Below, in pieces: positions 1 to 8,066 of a stretch of 44,063 bases of DNA (position 1 is its first letter; each line of letters starts with the position of its first letter). A program made the position numbers and the translations under genes. The notes under the pieces were generated by a model. The model was not told the DNA's origin and ran no database searches. It saw nothing but the letters and a program-made list of their open reading frames with translations. Source of the stretch: Tolypothrix bouteillei VB521301 (lineage in GTDB: Bacteria; Cyanobacteriota; Cyanobacteriia; Cyanobacteriales; Nostocaceae); the NCBI RefSeq assembly GCF_000760695.4, contig NZ_JHEG04000001.1:6986405-7030467 (forward strand), read 5' to 3'.

Positions 1-356
1 ACATTCGTATGAGAAACTGCGAAGGATATTATACCAAATCCATTTTTATAACTCCAATAAGCCCTAGTGATTAGAAATCACGGCTATACAAACGAAGCCC
101 CTCCGGGTTCGCCAGTTCCCTACGGCGGGAAACCCGCCTGCAGGACTGGACTCACCGCCTGCGCGGACTAAATTATAAAGGGGGGTATAAGACGCAAATT
201 TAGTATTAATAATTTCAAACTGAGAATGTTAAGGAAACATGAGTTTGATGAAGTCAAAACAAACCTCACGCCAAACCCCTCTCCTCCTCGTAGCGAAGGA
301 AAGGGGTTTCATCTTCAGACCAAGCAAAAATAGTTGGCTAAAACTGGTAGCATCAG
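1..356. repeat. Intergenic stretch with a degraded dispersed palindromic repeat
   Basis: No gene is seen. Positions about 64-180 carry a dispersed repeat of the family found again near 10560-10730 and, in part, in the arrays at 27949-28403 and 43949-44063. Shared pieces are GGGTTCGCCAGT, the short palindrome GGCGGGAAACCCGCC, and a closing segment related to CCGCGCAGGCGGAC. Around it the DNA is AT-rich. This looks like mobile or hairpin-forming intergenic repeat DNA rather than coding sequence. Confidence 0.6.
273..309 (-). terminator. Hairpin downstream of the DUF6174-like gene
   Basis: AAACCCCT (273-280) pairs with AGGGGTTT (302-309) across a loop of about 21 nt. It lies just past the 3' end of the minus-strand gene that stops at 357, so it could act as its terminator. 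The loop is long and there is no clear U tract, so it may only be one of the CCCCTCTCC-type repeats common in cyanobacteria. Confidence 0.3.
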
Positions 357-1283
357 CTACGAAACAACAAATTGAGCAGTTCCTCTAAGATCGATCGCTT
401 TATAGGTTTTCTCTGCACCAGCGCCAGGACCTGCAATGGTAGTACGAGTCGTGGTTGTGATACTCGGGACTCGAATGCGAATAGTTTCAGATACAGTATT
501 CAGCTTAACCAATGGCAGGATTAAGGTAAACGTAACTGTACGTAAATCGGGAACTGCTTCTAAAGTGACTGTAATTAACTGACCGAGCTCTGTCTCGCGA
601 ACGCGAATTGCCTCTCCCATGAAGGTACGATTGATATTGTTGTCACGATAGTTTAGTTGCGGACCTCCTAGAATACTTGTGTCCGAGTAAGTTACCTCAA
701 CAAAAGCCCCACTCAGTTTAAAAATATTGGCTCTACTAGAATTTGCAGACTTGGTGAAATTTTCAATTGTGAGAAACAGTTCCTCATCAGCCATTTGGCT
801 GCTGTAATCTATATTAATTTGAGTTGGGTAGCCAAAAGTAGGGTCATATTCTACCTTAAGGCTATCTGCATTACGTGTAATTGCATCTTCGATCGCATCA
901 AAGAGTTTGGGAATTGTATCGTACTTATCAAACAACTGGCGATTAACCGATCCATCGGCATTTACGGAAGTCACGGAAGTGGTGGTACCATTACCAACCT
1001 CTACAATCACGGGTCCTCTAGCATCACTTGTACAAAAACAATTCTTGGTAAGCGTGTAGCGGTAGTTGAGAACTTCTTGTGTGTTCCATAATTTTTGATT
1101 TCTCGCGAGTTCTTCAGAGTTGTTGGCATTTTGTTGCTTGGGATTTTCTACTGTTTGTACAAGTTGTGCTTCTGTCGGTGGAAGAGCCATAACGAGTACA
1201 TTCCATCCCAAAAGTAGCGCAAAGCACGTACTAATGATTATTAATAAGCGCACACTTTTTCTAAGTCGTCCTTTTTTATACAT
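357..1283 (-). CDS. DUF6174-like protein with N-terminal membrane anchor or signal
   Basis: 308 aa. A basic N-terminus (KKGRLRKSVR) is followed by a hydrophobic segment at residues 12-33, so the protein is probably anchored in the plasma membrane or exported, with the rest outside the cytoplasm. Residues about 66-170 have the pattern I associate with DUF6174: W....L.YRYTL, the pair CFC, then VEVGNG and later VEYDPTFGYPTQINID. The C-terminal 130 residues are rich in beta-prone segments (TVTFTLILPLVKL) and I cannot assign them. Function is unknown. The start is the first Met before the basic stretch. It is the last minus-strand gene before the window edge and stands alone. Confidence 0.7.
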   Translation of the reverse strand: MYKKGRLRKSVRLLIIISTCFALLLGWNVLVMALPPTEAQLVQTVENPKQQNANNSEELARNQKLWNTQEVLNYRYTLTKNCFCTSDARGPVIVEVGNGTTTSVTSVNADGSVNRQLFDKYDTIPKLFDAIEDAITRNADSLKVEYDPTFGYPTQINIDYSSQMADEELFLTIENFTKSANSSRANIFKLSGAFVEVTYSDTSILGGPQLNYRDNNINRTFMGEAIRVRETELGQLITVTLEAVPDLRTVTFTLILPLVKLNTVSETIRIRVPSITTTTRTTIAGPGAGAEKTYKAIDLRGTAQFVVS

Positions 1284-1471
1284 AAAATTTGCTGAGATTT
1301 AATCGTTGTCAATCATGACTTATCGCGGATAGCTCGAAAGTATACGCAAAATCTTTAAAAAATTTATAAATTTATATTTATTCATAGTTTTTATTTATGA
1401 ATGCCATCGTTTACACCCAACTTGAATGTGAATTTTATACTACAATATAAATTCCATACTCAAAGGTCTAA

Positions 1472-1513
1472 AAAACCCGGTTTCTCTAAGTAGTTGTAGA
1501 GAAACCGGGTTTT
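1472..1513 (-). terminator. Strong bidirectional intrinsic terminator hairpin
   Basis: A perfect 16-bp stem, 1472-1487 pairing with 1498-1513 around a 10-nt loop, with core ACCCGGTTTCTCT. On the minus strand it is followed by a T tract (complement of the A run at 1471-1475). It lies about 70 bp past the stop of the DPYGDP-repeat gene and fits as its terminator. The same hairpin type recurs widely in cyanobacterial genomes, so it may also be a mobile repeat used as a terminator. Confidence 0.65.
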
Positions 1514-1579
1514 GGGTTCTTGGTATTACTGATGCTCTAGATATTTATACGCGATCGCACTAGACCAATGCATTGAGAA

Positions 1580-2029
1580 TTAACGGTAGTTGCGATCGCG
1601 TTGGTCGCCGTAATACTCTTGGTCAGCGGGGTCGCCGTAAGGGTCTTGGCTTGCTGGAATCACATTGCCATACTGCCCGTCAACATCAGCGGGATCGCCG
1701 TAAGGGTCTTGGCTTGCTGGAATTACATTCCCATACTGCCCGTAAACGTCGGCTGGATCGCCATAAGGGTCTTGACTTGCTGGGATAGCATTGCCATACT
1801 GCCCGTAAACGTCGGCTGGATCGCCATAAGGGTCTTGGCTTGCTGGGATAGCATTGCCATATTGACCGTAGGGGTCACCGTAAGGGTCTTGATTTACAGG
1901 GCTGTTTCCATAATATTCTTGGTCAGCTGGATCGCCGTATGGGTCTTCACTAGCGGGACGTACCTGACGGTTATCTTCATCCGATCCAACAAACAAATCT
2001 TTTGCTTTTCTAAAAAAGTCGTCTACCAT
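1580..2029 (-). CDS. Low-complexity DPYGDP tandem-repeat protein
   Basis: 149 aa. An N-terminal charged segment (MVDDFFRKAKDLFVGSDED, possibly an amphipathic helix) is followed by about 120 residues of tandem repeats. The main unit is 21 residues of the form GQYGN-[AV]-IPASQDPYGDPADV, present about four times, flanked by diverged copies with EYYG. It is rich in Asp, Tyr, Gly and Pro, contains no Cys, and is probably disordered or a flexible acidic scaffold. No catalytic motif or signal peptide is visible. The unit is encoded by a 63-bp DNA repeat, so copy number should vary between strains. Function is unknown. Single-gene transcription ending at the hairpin at 1472-1513 is likely. Confidence 0.65.
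   Translation of the reverse strand: MVDDFFRKAKDLFVGSDEDNRQVRPASEDPYGDPADQEYYGNSPVNQDPYGDPYGQYGNAIPASQDPYGDPADVYGQYGNAIPASQDPYGDPADVYGQYGNVIPASQDPYGDPADVDGQYGNVIPASQDPYGDPADQEYYGDQRDRNYR
1625..1876 (-). repeat. In-frame 63-bp coding tandem repeat, four units
   Basis: Four consecutive 63-bp units begin at 1625, 1688, 1751 and 1814 within the DPYGDP-repeat gene, with a diverged fifth unit after 1877. Neighbouring units differ by a few substitutions, and the period is exactly 21 codons, so unit gain or loss keeps the frame. Confidence 0.85.
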
Positions 2030-2177
2030 GATGACCTATCTCCTTTTTATTTCTTTAGTTAATTGCGCTTTGCTCTTGTTGTCTTGTGGTACTAATTGCC
2101 TTTACTGTGGTGAGGGCTTTAAGGCAAGCCAAAGACACTCACCCCACAAGATTCAAAATCTACTTGTTGAAAATCTC

Positions 2178-2669
2178 TTAATAAACTTCCTGCGGAGCTA
2201 TGTCAGTTAAAGTGCGACCTGTACTGCGTCCGTTGTAACCTTGAAAATCCCGATACCGTTCTGCTTCAGACGCCGGAACTCGAATTCCTTCAGAGGGAGG
2301 TGTTACCCAATGAGCGCGACCTTGAGCATCACGGTAGTAAACACGCCCGTTCTTAGATATGTAGTACTTGCTTTGAGGTCCTGTTCCCTGTGCATTCTTG
2401 CGCTGGTTGTAGAGGTAGTAAAGAGCAGCTGCACCCGCAAGAATAGCTACTTTCTGACCCGTTGATAATCCCCTTCTCGCTTGTTGTGGTGGGTTGGCTT
2501 GATTGGGATAATTCACATTTCTCCCGTTGACGGTATCATCAACAGGTGGAGCACTACTTTGAGGGTTTCCACCACCACAGCCACTAAGAACTGGAACTGT
2601 TAGTAATGCCGAAAGAAAAACAGCAACTGGAAAAGACGTAATTTTGCGCCCCGAGAAATTTATGTTCAT
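2178..2669 (-). CDS. Cyanobacterial lipoprotein of unknown function
   Basis: 163 aa. It has a classic lipoprotein signal: hydrophobic segment at residues 13-28 and lipobox LSGC with Cys31, so it is predicted to be lipidated and anchored to a membrane. A Pro/Asn/Gln-rich linker (residues 35-67) leads to a short hydrophobic stretch (KVAILAGAAALYYLY, about 72-87). The C-terminal 75 residues are conserved-looking (YYISKNGRVYYRD..GRAHWVTPP, then RVPASEAERYRDFQGYN). I know of no enzymatic role. The start at 2669 places the signal correctly. Confidence 0.65.
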   Translation of the reverse strand: MNINFSGRKITSFPVAVFLSALLTVPVLSGCGGGNPQSSAPPVDDTVNGRNVNYPNQANPPQQARRGLSTGQKVAILAGAAALYYLYNQRKNAQGTGPQSKYYISKNGRVYYRDAQGRAHWVTPPSEGIRVPASEAERYRDFQGYNGRSTGRTLTDIAPQEVY

Positions 2670-3027
2670 AGTGTTTTTTCAATTGTCCTGCATTTGCTAA
2701 ATGCCCTGCTGTTGCAACAACAGTGTTGAATTCCTGCTGCTTCCAATGGCATAGTAAAAGAACAATTGCCGCTCCATCTACAACAGCACAGGTAAACAGT
2801 ATGCTTGCAATCATGATGTAATTTCTTTAGGAATTCATCTTGCCTTTGAAGGACACTGCATTCAGCCACAGGAAATATAGATAAGTCTACGTAAGTAACT
2901 TCAGGTCATAGGGAAGAAATTACTTGAGATTTTTCAGTATTTTCCCAACAGTGAAAAGCTTTGAGTCAAAACTATACTGGTTCTGCCGAAGATAATCATT
3001 GATTTAAAGTCAAAAAGCTTACATCTT
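2670..3027. other. Intergenic stretch; no convincing gene
   Basis: A minus-strand frame beginning at 2814 opens with a hydrophobic stretch (MIASILFTCAVV) but runs into the lipoprotein gene in another frame and ends in low-complexity sequence, so I do not call it. The stretch presumably holds divergent promoters for the lipoprotein (minus) and the cassette starting at 3028 (plus). No repeat or hairpin stands out. Confidence 0.4.
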
Positions 3028-3693
3028 ATGAAAACTCAAGCAACTACTCGTCTGCTCCTTGCATTGTGGGATTTAGGTGGAGCAAAGCAAGAAGTGAAGA
3101 AAGGCGAACTCACCAAGCGGATTGTATCAAAAACCCGGAAAGTAGCAGATTATCAGGGTATTTTCAACGAATTGCAACAACAGGGTGCGATCGCTATCTC
3201 GAAAACAGGCTTCACTATACTCTCTCCCAAAGGTTTAGAAGTTTTGGGTGAAGGGCTCAAAAGCCCGCATTTTAAATTTGAAGGAACTATTGTCGGAACT
3301 TGGACCGCGAATGCACTCCTGAAATGGATCGGTCAGACAAACAGTATGGTTAGTTCTCTGGCTTCATCAACTAATGGGGTGAAAAGTGCAGCTTCTAATG
3401 TTGGCAAAGCAATCGCTTCTTACGACGAGTTTAAGCCAGTAGCTCTCAACTTGTTTAATGAACTAAACATTACCCATAGTTATGGTGGTCTTATTCCGAT
3501 CTGGCATCTACGTGACATTTTAGGAAAGCAAGTGAACCGCGAAAACTTCAATAACTGGATGATGACAATGCAGGAAGAGCAGCTGTTTTATCTTCAAAGT
3601 GGCGAAGCTCGTGGAGCAACTGAGGAGCAGAAGCGGAATTCAATTGAGAGTGAAATTCGAGGGCTTTTATTTTTTGCTAGCAAACCATCTTGA
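3028..3693 (+). CDS. Two-winged-helix-like protein, first gene of ATPase/nuclease cassette
   Basis: 221 aa. Residues about 1-75 read as a winged helix (TTRLLLALWDLGG, then YQGIFNELQQQGAIAIS, then FTILSPKGLEVLGEGL). A linker with a short Ser/Ala-rich segment (about 100-135) follows. Residues about 138-215 look like a second winged helix (FKPVALNLFNELN, LIPIWHLRDILGKQVNRENFNNWMMTMQEEQLFYLQSGEAR). There is no transmembrane segment. It lies 23 bp upstream of the ATPase gene on the same strand, so co-transcription is likely. Two-wHTH proteins beside ATPases and nucleases often serve as DNA-binding or adaptor subunits in prokaryotic conflict systems; that role is inferred here. I do not recognise a named family. 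Confidence 0.7.
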   Translation: MKTQATTRLLLALWDLGGAKQEVKKGELTKRIVSKTRKVADYQGIFNELQQQGAIAISKTGFTILSPKGLEVLGEGLKSPHFKFEGTIVGTWTANALLKWIGQTNSMVSSLASSTNGVKSAASNVGKAIASYDEFKPVALNLFNELNITHSYGGLIPIWHLRDILGKQVNRENFNNWMMTMQEEQLFYLQSGEARGATEEQKRNSIESEIRGLLFFASKPS

Positions 3694-3716
3694 AATTAAG
3701 GTAAACGAAAAAAGTA

Positions 3717-5531
3717 ATGTCGAGTACAGATGCATTTGCATTGTTTGCACAAGCGCGTAAACAATGCCCAAATCCTTTTAAACTAGAAACAGTCGTAGCT
3801 GACAAAGAGGTTTGGGGTGAGGTTCTGACTAATCTACCCAGCTTAAATCAACATATTGATGCAAAAATATATGATGCCATATATGAAGTTCAGCAAAAGT
3901 ATTCTAACAAAATTGGAATTTCTATTAAGGGTGATAGAGGAACAGGGAAAAGTCATGTAATCCATCGCATATGGAAGCATATTGAACAAAAAGGTGAATG
4001 CGTATTTGCCTATATAGGTCCCTTTTCTAATCCCAAGCGCATTAACTCTCATGTACGTTTTTATCTAGCAAGTAGCTTCAGTAATCAGGATATAAATGGA
4101 GTAACCCAGTGGCAGAAGCTTGCTGCTGCTGCAATCAGTACTTTAAAAGATACAGAATTTGAGGAACGATACCATCCATATATTGAAAGATGCAATACTC
4201 CTAACGACTTAAAAAAGTACATTGAGGAAAATTTACAAAAAGATAAATTACTAGAATTTTTTGATGAGTTAACTGAAGCAATATTAGAGAAAAAACCTAA
4301 CATTGATTTCCATTTTTTGAGAGCGATACTATTTTTAGTATTAAAAAACAAAAAAGATGCTCAAATTGCCTTAGCTTGGATTAAAGGTGAAGATAACCCA
4401 GAAATTAAGAAAGTATGTTTACCCGAATTTCCATCTGAAGAAAAAGAGGAAAAATCTATCTGGATGATTCAGCAAATATGCCGAATCTCTGAAATTGCAT
4501 CATTTCCCGTAGTGATTTGCTTCGATCAATTAGATTGTGCTGGAACTGATAGTGATTGTGGAGATAGTCCAGCAGAAACTGTTGCTAAGTGTATCGATCA
4601 AATTTACTTTTTATGTAGTAATGTAATTCTCATTTGCTGTGTTATCAGCGATACATGGCGTGAAATTGAGCAGATGGGAAGTGGTATTCCAGACCGAGTG
4701 GGTCAATGGTTAGTTACTGCTAAGCCACCTGCTGCTGAACAAATCGTAGAACTGGTCAAACTAAGACTGGATTGGTTTTACAAGAAAAATAATCTTAATG
4801 CTCACGACTATCCCGATTTACACCCTTTTCAAGAAGACCAAATTAAAAAGATAGCGAATGAAGCTGCTGGTGTGCGTTCCTTAATGAAATGGTGTGCCGA
4901 GCAATTTGAACAAATAGAGGGGAGACGACCACCAAATCCAATAAATAGGAAAAAAACAGAATTTTTGGATACCTACAATGATTTACTGAACCGAATTTAT
5001 ATTCCTATAAAAGATGATGACAAATTAGCAACAATTATTGCCTGTGCTATGAGAATGATTCCTAATGGAGGTACGGAAAATGTCGTCGTTACTGAAGTTC
5101 TAATAAATAATAATTCATTACACGAGCTGCATTTAACAGTTTGTGGCTACGATTGTCTTCATCAACGTAATGTCAAGATAGGAGTGAGAGTTTGTGAAAC
5201 TACTACTGGTAACACATTTAACGCGGTTATTAGAAGACTACTAGATTATAGTAAACATGGAATAACTCGTGGCTGTTTGGTGCGTTCTACCGACATTCCT
5301 CGTAATTGGAAAGTTGGAAACCAATTAAAAGATCAACTTGTTAATCAGCAAGGCGGTGAAGTAGTTGTTTTAAAAAGGAATGAGATTAAGCCTCTTGTAG
5401 CAATACAAACAATTTATGAACAAGCTGAAAACTACTGCTTTGATAAAAATGAAGTTATTAACATTGTGAAAGAGTTAAGGCTAGTTGCTGATAATCCACT
5501 AATTTGTCAAATTCTAAGTGCGCCAGTGTAA
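3717..5531 (+). CDS. P-loop (AAA+/STAND-like) ATPase of putative defence cassette
   Basis: 604 aa. Walker A is GDRGTGKS at residues 72-79 and a Walker B-like strand is VICFDQLD at 266-273. A sensor-like strand (VILICCVISDTW) lies at 303-314. Between them is a Lys/Glu-rich helical insert (about 140-245). Residues about 335-425 look like a winged or helical lid (RLDWFYKKNN...GVRSLMKWCAEQF). A C-terminal alpha/beta domain (about 440-565) contains KIGVRVCETTTG and GCLVRSTDIPRNW and is not recognised; its strand-helix pattern recalls degenerate nuclease-like folds. No membrane segments. Its stop is 1 nt before the ATG of the nuclease gene, showing tight coupling. It likely loads or regulates the nuclease on DNA (inference). 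Base composition is more AT-rich than nearby core genes. Confidence 0.75.
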   Translation: MSSTDAFALFAQARKQCPNPFKLETVVADKEVWGEVLTNLPSLNQHIDAKIYDAIYEVQQKYSNKIGISIKGDRGTGKSHVIHRIWKHIEQKGECVFAYIGPFSNPKRINSHVRFYLASSFSNQDINGVTQWQKLAAAAISTLKDTEFEERYHPYIERCNTPNDLKKYIEENLQKDKLLEFFDELTEAILEKKPNIDFHFLRAILFLVLKNKKDAQIALAWIKGEDNPEIKKVCLPEFPSEEKEEKSIWMIQQICRISEIASFPVVICFDQLDCAGTDSDCGDSPAETVAKCIDQIYFLCSNVILICCVISDTWREIEQMGSGIPDRVGQWLVTAKPPAAEQIVELVKLRLDWFYKKNNLNAHDYPDLHPFQEDQIKKIANEAAGVRSLMKWCAEQFEQIEGRRPPNPINRKKTEFLDTYNDLLNRIYIPIKDDDKLATIIACAMRMIPNGGTENVVVTEVLINNNSLHELHLTVCGYDCLHQRNVKIGVRVCETTTGNTFNAVIRRLLDYSKHGITRGCLVRSTDIPRNWKVGNQLKDQLVNQQGGEVVVLKRNEIKPLVAIQTIYEQAENYCFDKNEVINIVKELRLVADNPLICQILSAPV

Positions 5532-5532
5532 G

Positions 5533-7017
5533 ATGAGTAGCCCGATTATTAATGGAATTCAACTGCCAGCTTTTGATGTAGAAATGCTGAGCTTGGGTAA
5601 ATTAATTGTAGTACCTTTTGTCCAATTTCAAAAGGAAGGCAGAGCATTTTGGCTATATCCTAGTCAAAATCTTCCTTTGAATCTAAGCTTGGAGGAATAC
5701 TATCAGCCTGAGTATCTAAATAGGGCTAAAAGTGTATTTGCTAAATATAAAACGCATCCATTTCATATTCAAGCTTGGGCGCGTTGTGAACAGCACTGGC
5801 GGATCAATTCTGAACAAAAGCATTTTTTATCTAAAATTGCACGAGCAACAGTTTGGAACTTGAATGCTTTGGAACTTATGTTTGACCAATACCAGGTTAT
5901 AAAAATGTTGATATTACGAGTTTATCGCTTATCAACTCCTTGTATTATTAACTCTCCAACAGATCCTGGTGCTTTCTTCTGGCCTAAACCTGAAGACTCA
6001 ATAACTACTGTATGTGAAAGTAATACTCCAGTACTTTACAAGACAAGTTTTAATAAGCGTAAAGCTTTATTGGTAGTAGGGAAAGATTATGAATATACAA
6101 GTCTTGAAATTTTCCAGTTTCAATGTGAGGAGATTTTAGACAAAAATCCAGAGGTTCAACAGCTAAATTATGATATTAAGCAAATATTGGGTTGGACGAG
6201 TGAACCGCCTAGTCGAATATTAAATACGAACTTGAATTGGATAAACGATATTGCAGCACTGGGCGATCGCAGCAAAGAGCACGATGAAGGCAGAAGTAAT
6301 TATCAAGCAGGAACAGACTTTGAAAACATAGTCCGTAAAAGCCTGGAATTCTTGGGATTTACAGTTGATTATTTTCACAAAGGTGGCGCTGGGGGTGTAG
6401 ATGTTTTTTGTTCAAAACCCTATCCTCTTGTTGGAGAGTGTAAAGCAGGTAAAAAAATCCCCAATCCTACGGCAGTACAATTACTCAATTTAGGAACCCT
6501 ACGTTTAAAAAGTCCAGAACTATTTAAGCAATCAGCTAAATTAATCATCGGTCCTGGAGAACCCACGACTCAATTAAAAGATGCAGCAATAATACATGGT
6601 ATGGCAATTATTAATCCAAAAACTTTAGAGCAATTAGTAAAGTTGCACAGTAATTATCCCGGTTCAGTAGATTTATTTAAGCTTAAAGAACATCTGAAAC
6701 CGGGCTCTGCTGATGATGAAATTGAAAAATATATTCAACTAGTATATAAAACAATTAAATTGCGCTCTCATCTCGTACAACTTGTCAAAAAACACCAAGA
6801 AAACACGGGCGATAACAATGTTGAGGTTGCAACTCTGTTTGGAGCTTATGGTTACTCCAATCCACCTCAAAGCATAACTCGTGAAGAAATGCACGAAATT
6901 TTACTGGAGCTTTCCTCACCACTAACAGGGTATTTAGGGCGAATAAAAGGCAGTGATTGGAAAAGCGATCGCTTTTACTTCCTGCGAGACTTACCAATAG
7001 TTTATAGCGTTTCCTAG
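5533..7017 (+). CDS. DUF1802-like protein with PD-(D/E)XK restriction-endonuclease domain
   Basis: 494 aa from ATG 5533, chosen because it follows the ATPase stop by 1 nt; a GTG at 5518 would overlap that gene. The N-terminal ~130 residues (PAFDVEMLSLGKLIVVPFVQF, FWLYPSQ) resemble DUF1802. Residues about 258-330 carry a Mrr-like PD-(D/E)XK core: Glu264 in the AGTDFENIVRKSLEFLGF helix, Asp290 in GGVDVF, Glu302-Cys-Lys304 (the ExK motif), and Gln316 in the following helix. All the usual catalytic positions are present, so an active DNA endonuclease is predicted. The C-terminal ~130 residues are mixed helical and unassigned. In context it is the probable effector of the ATPase cassette. DUF1802 assignment is from memory of the family; the nuclease motif is visible. 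Confidence 0.75.
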   Translation: MSSPIINGIQLPAFDVEMLSLGKLIVVPFVQFQKEGRAFWLYPSQNLPLNLSLEEYYQPEYLNRAKSVFAKYKTHPFHIQAWARCEQHWRINSEQKHFLSKIARATVWNLNALELMFDQYQVIKMLILRVYRLSTPCIINSPTDPGAFFWPKPEDSITTVCESNTPVLYKTSFNKRKALLVVGKDYEYTSLEIFQFQCEEILDKNPEVQQLNYDIKQILGWTSEPPSRILNTNLNWINDIAALGDRSKEHDEGRSNYQAGTDFENIVRKSLEFLGFTVDYFHKGGAGGVDVFCSKPYPLVGECKAGKKIPNPTAVQLLNLGTLRLKSPELFKQSAKLIIGPGEPTTQLKDAAIIHGMAIINPKTLEQLVKLHSNYPGSVDLFKLKEHLKPGSADDEIEKYIQLVYKTIKLRSHLVQLVKKHQENTGDNNVEVATLFGAYGYSNPPQSITREEMHEILLELSSPLTGYLGRIKGSDWKSDRFYFLRDLPIVYSVS

Positions 7018-7115
7018 TCTGCTGAGATACTAATTTAGGGATTTCCAAGAAATAAATTCTCTCGGAATGTGGGATATTAATGTATGCACGGCAAGAGTAA
7101 TCGCGAGGTAGAAAG

Positions 7116-7736
7116 ATGGCATACAGTGATTTTAATCTTGCTAAGGTCAAAGAAAGCTTTGACTTAACATTCGATGAAACTGGTAATTTATTTGCCGATA
7201 TAAAACCAGTTCCTCCATCAGAAATGCTAAGAACTCTCTTGAGCGATTACATACCTTTGGCAACTTCAATTGCCACTGAAAAAGCTCGCTCGGAGTTTTT
7301 GATAGCACCAATTCTAGCGGAGGTAAGAAAGTTATTAAAAAATCAAATATCACTATTTTCTGGGAATGAATTTAATGTTGATGCAAGCAAAGGATTACAA
7401 GGCTTTTGCGATTATATTATCAGTGGTTCGCAAGAGCAATTATTTATTTCTACTCCTGTAATGTTTATTTTTGAGGCGAAAAAAGAAGATATTAATGGTG
7501 GTCTCGGTCAATGCGTGGCGGCGATGATTGCAGCCCAATTATTCAATCAAGGTCAAGGAAAGGAGATTGAACGTATTTATGGGTCTGTTACTACCGGAAC
7601 TAATTGGAGATTTTTATTTATAGAAAGAAAGACGGTTTATATAGACTTGGTGGAATACTATATTAAAGAAGTTGATAAAATATTGGGAATTTTATTACAA
7701 CCTTTACAGACTATTTTAACGCAAAAAAAAATGTAG
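7116..7736 (+). CDS. Compact PD-(D/E)XK nuclease-like protein
   Basis: 206 aa. It follows the nuclease gene by 98 bp on the same strand and has an upstream AG-rich site (GAGGTAGAAAG). Motifs match a PD-(D/E)XK nuclease like the N-terminal domain of type I restriction HsdR: Glu60 in EKARSEFLIAPILAEV, Asp99 in GFCDYII, Glu120-Ala-Lys122 in FIFEAKKED, and Gln132 in GLGQCVAAMIAA. The end has WRFLFIERKTVYID. Such proteins are common single-domain hypotheticals in filamentous cyanobacteria and often scattered, so membership of the preceding cassette is possible but not certain. No helicase or methylase domain is attached. Substrate is unknown. Confidence 0.7.
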   Translation: MAYSDFNLAKVKESFDLTFDETGNLFADIKPVPPSEMLRTLLSDYIPLATSIATEKARSEFLIAPILAEVRKLLKNQISLFSGNEFNVDASKGLQGFCDYIISGSQEQLFISTPVMFIFEAKKEDINGGLGQCVAAMIAAQLFNQGQGKEIERIYGSVTTGTNWRFLFIERKTVYIDLVEYYIKEVDKILGILLQPLQTILTQKKM

Positions 7737-7865
7737 TTCATTGACTTGAAAATGGCTGTCAATGGATTTCTTAATCTATGACTCATCTTTGGTGTTCCTC
7801 TTGATATGCCTTGTGCGATCGCCCAAGTTGGTGAAATTAAAGCGTTTCATCCTCCACCAACTAGT

Positions 7866-8018
7866 GAAAGCACCGTCTTGCAATTCTTCTTGCTGTCGAA
7901 CATTGTCTTCTAACAGTTTAAAAGCAGCACTAATCCCCTCAGAAACCTTGGTATATTTACCTTTTTAAATTTGAGTTTTTATAAATTTCTCCCGTTCGGA
8001 AGTTAGAGAAATATTCAT
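7866..8018 (-). pseudogene. Broken ParD/CopG-type antitoxin gene
   Basis: Reading the minus strand from ATG at 8018 gives MNISLTSEREKFIKTQI, an in-frame TAA at codon 18 (7965-7967), then KGKYTKVSEGISAALKLLED. This is the usual N-terminus of ParD-like antitoxins (MNISLT.E.E.FI...., KGKY..SE.I...L.LLE) with one stop where a charged residue is expected. Beyond codon ~51 similarity fades and no ParE toxin follows. It is therefore an antitoxin remnant rather than an active TA pair. The upstream AAAGGG site is still present. Confidence 0.65.
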
Positions 8019-8066
8019 TGGTTAGTCCCTTTGTTTTTTTTGCATTTTACTATACTGATACAGTAA

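Noticed and set aside
1601..2062. Plus-strand open frame opposite the DPYGDP-repeat gene
   Set aside because: It is the antisense shadow of the 63-bp coding repeat; the minus-strand frame has the balanced composition and charged N-terminus.
2584..2869. Two minus-strand small frames upstream of the lipoprotein gene
   Set aside because: They overlap each other and the lipoprotein gene; composition is Cys-rich and chance-like, without a ribosome site.
3028..7736. Known type I or type III restriction-modification system
   Set aside because: No methyltransferase, specificity subunit or helicase motifs are present; only ATPase and nuclease domains are seen.
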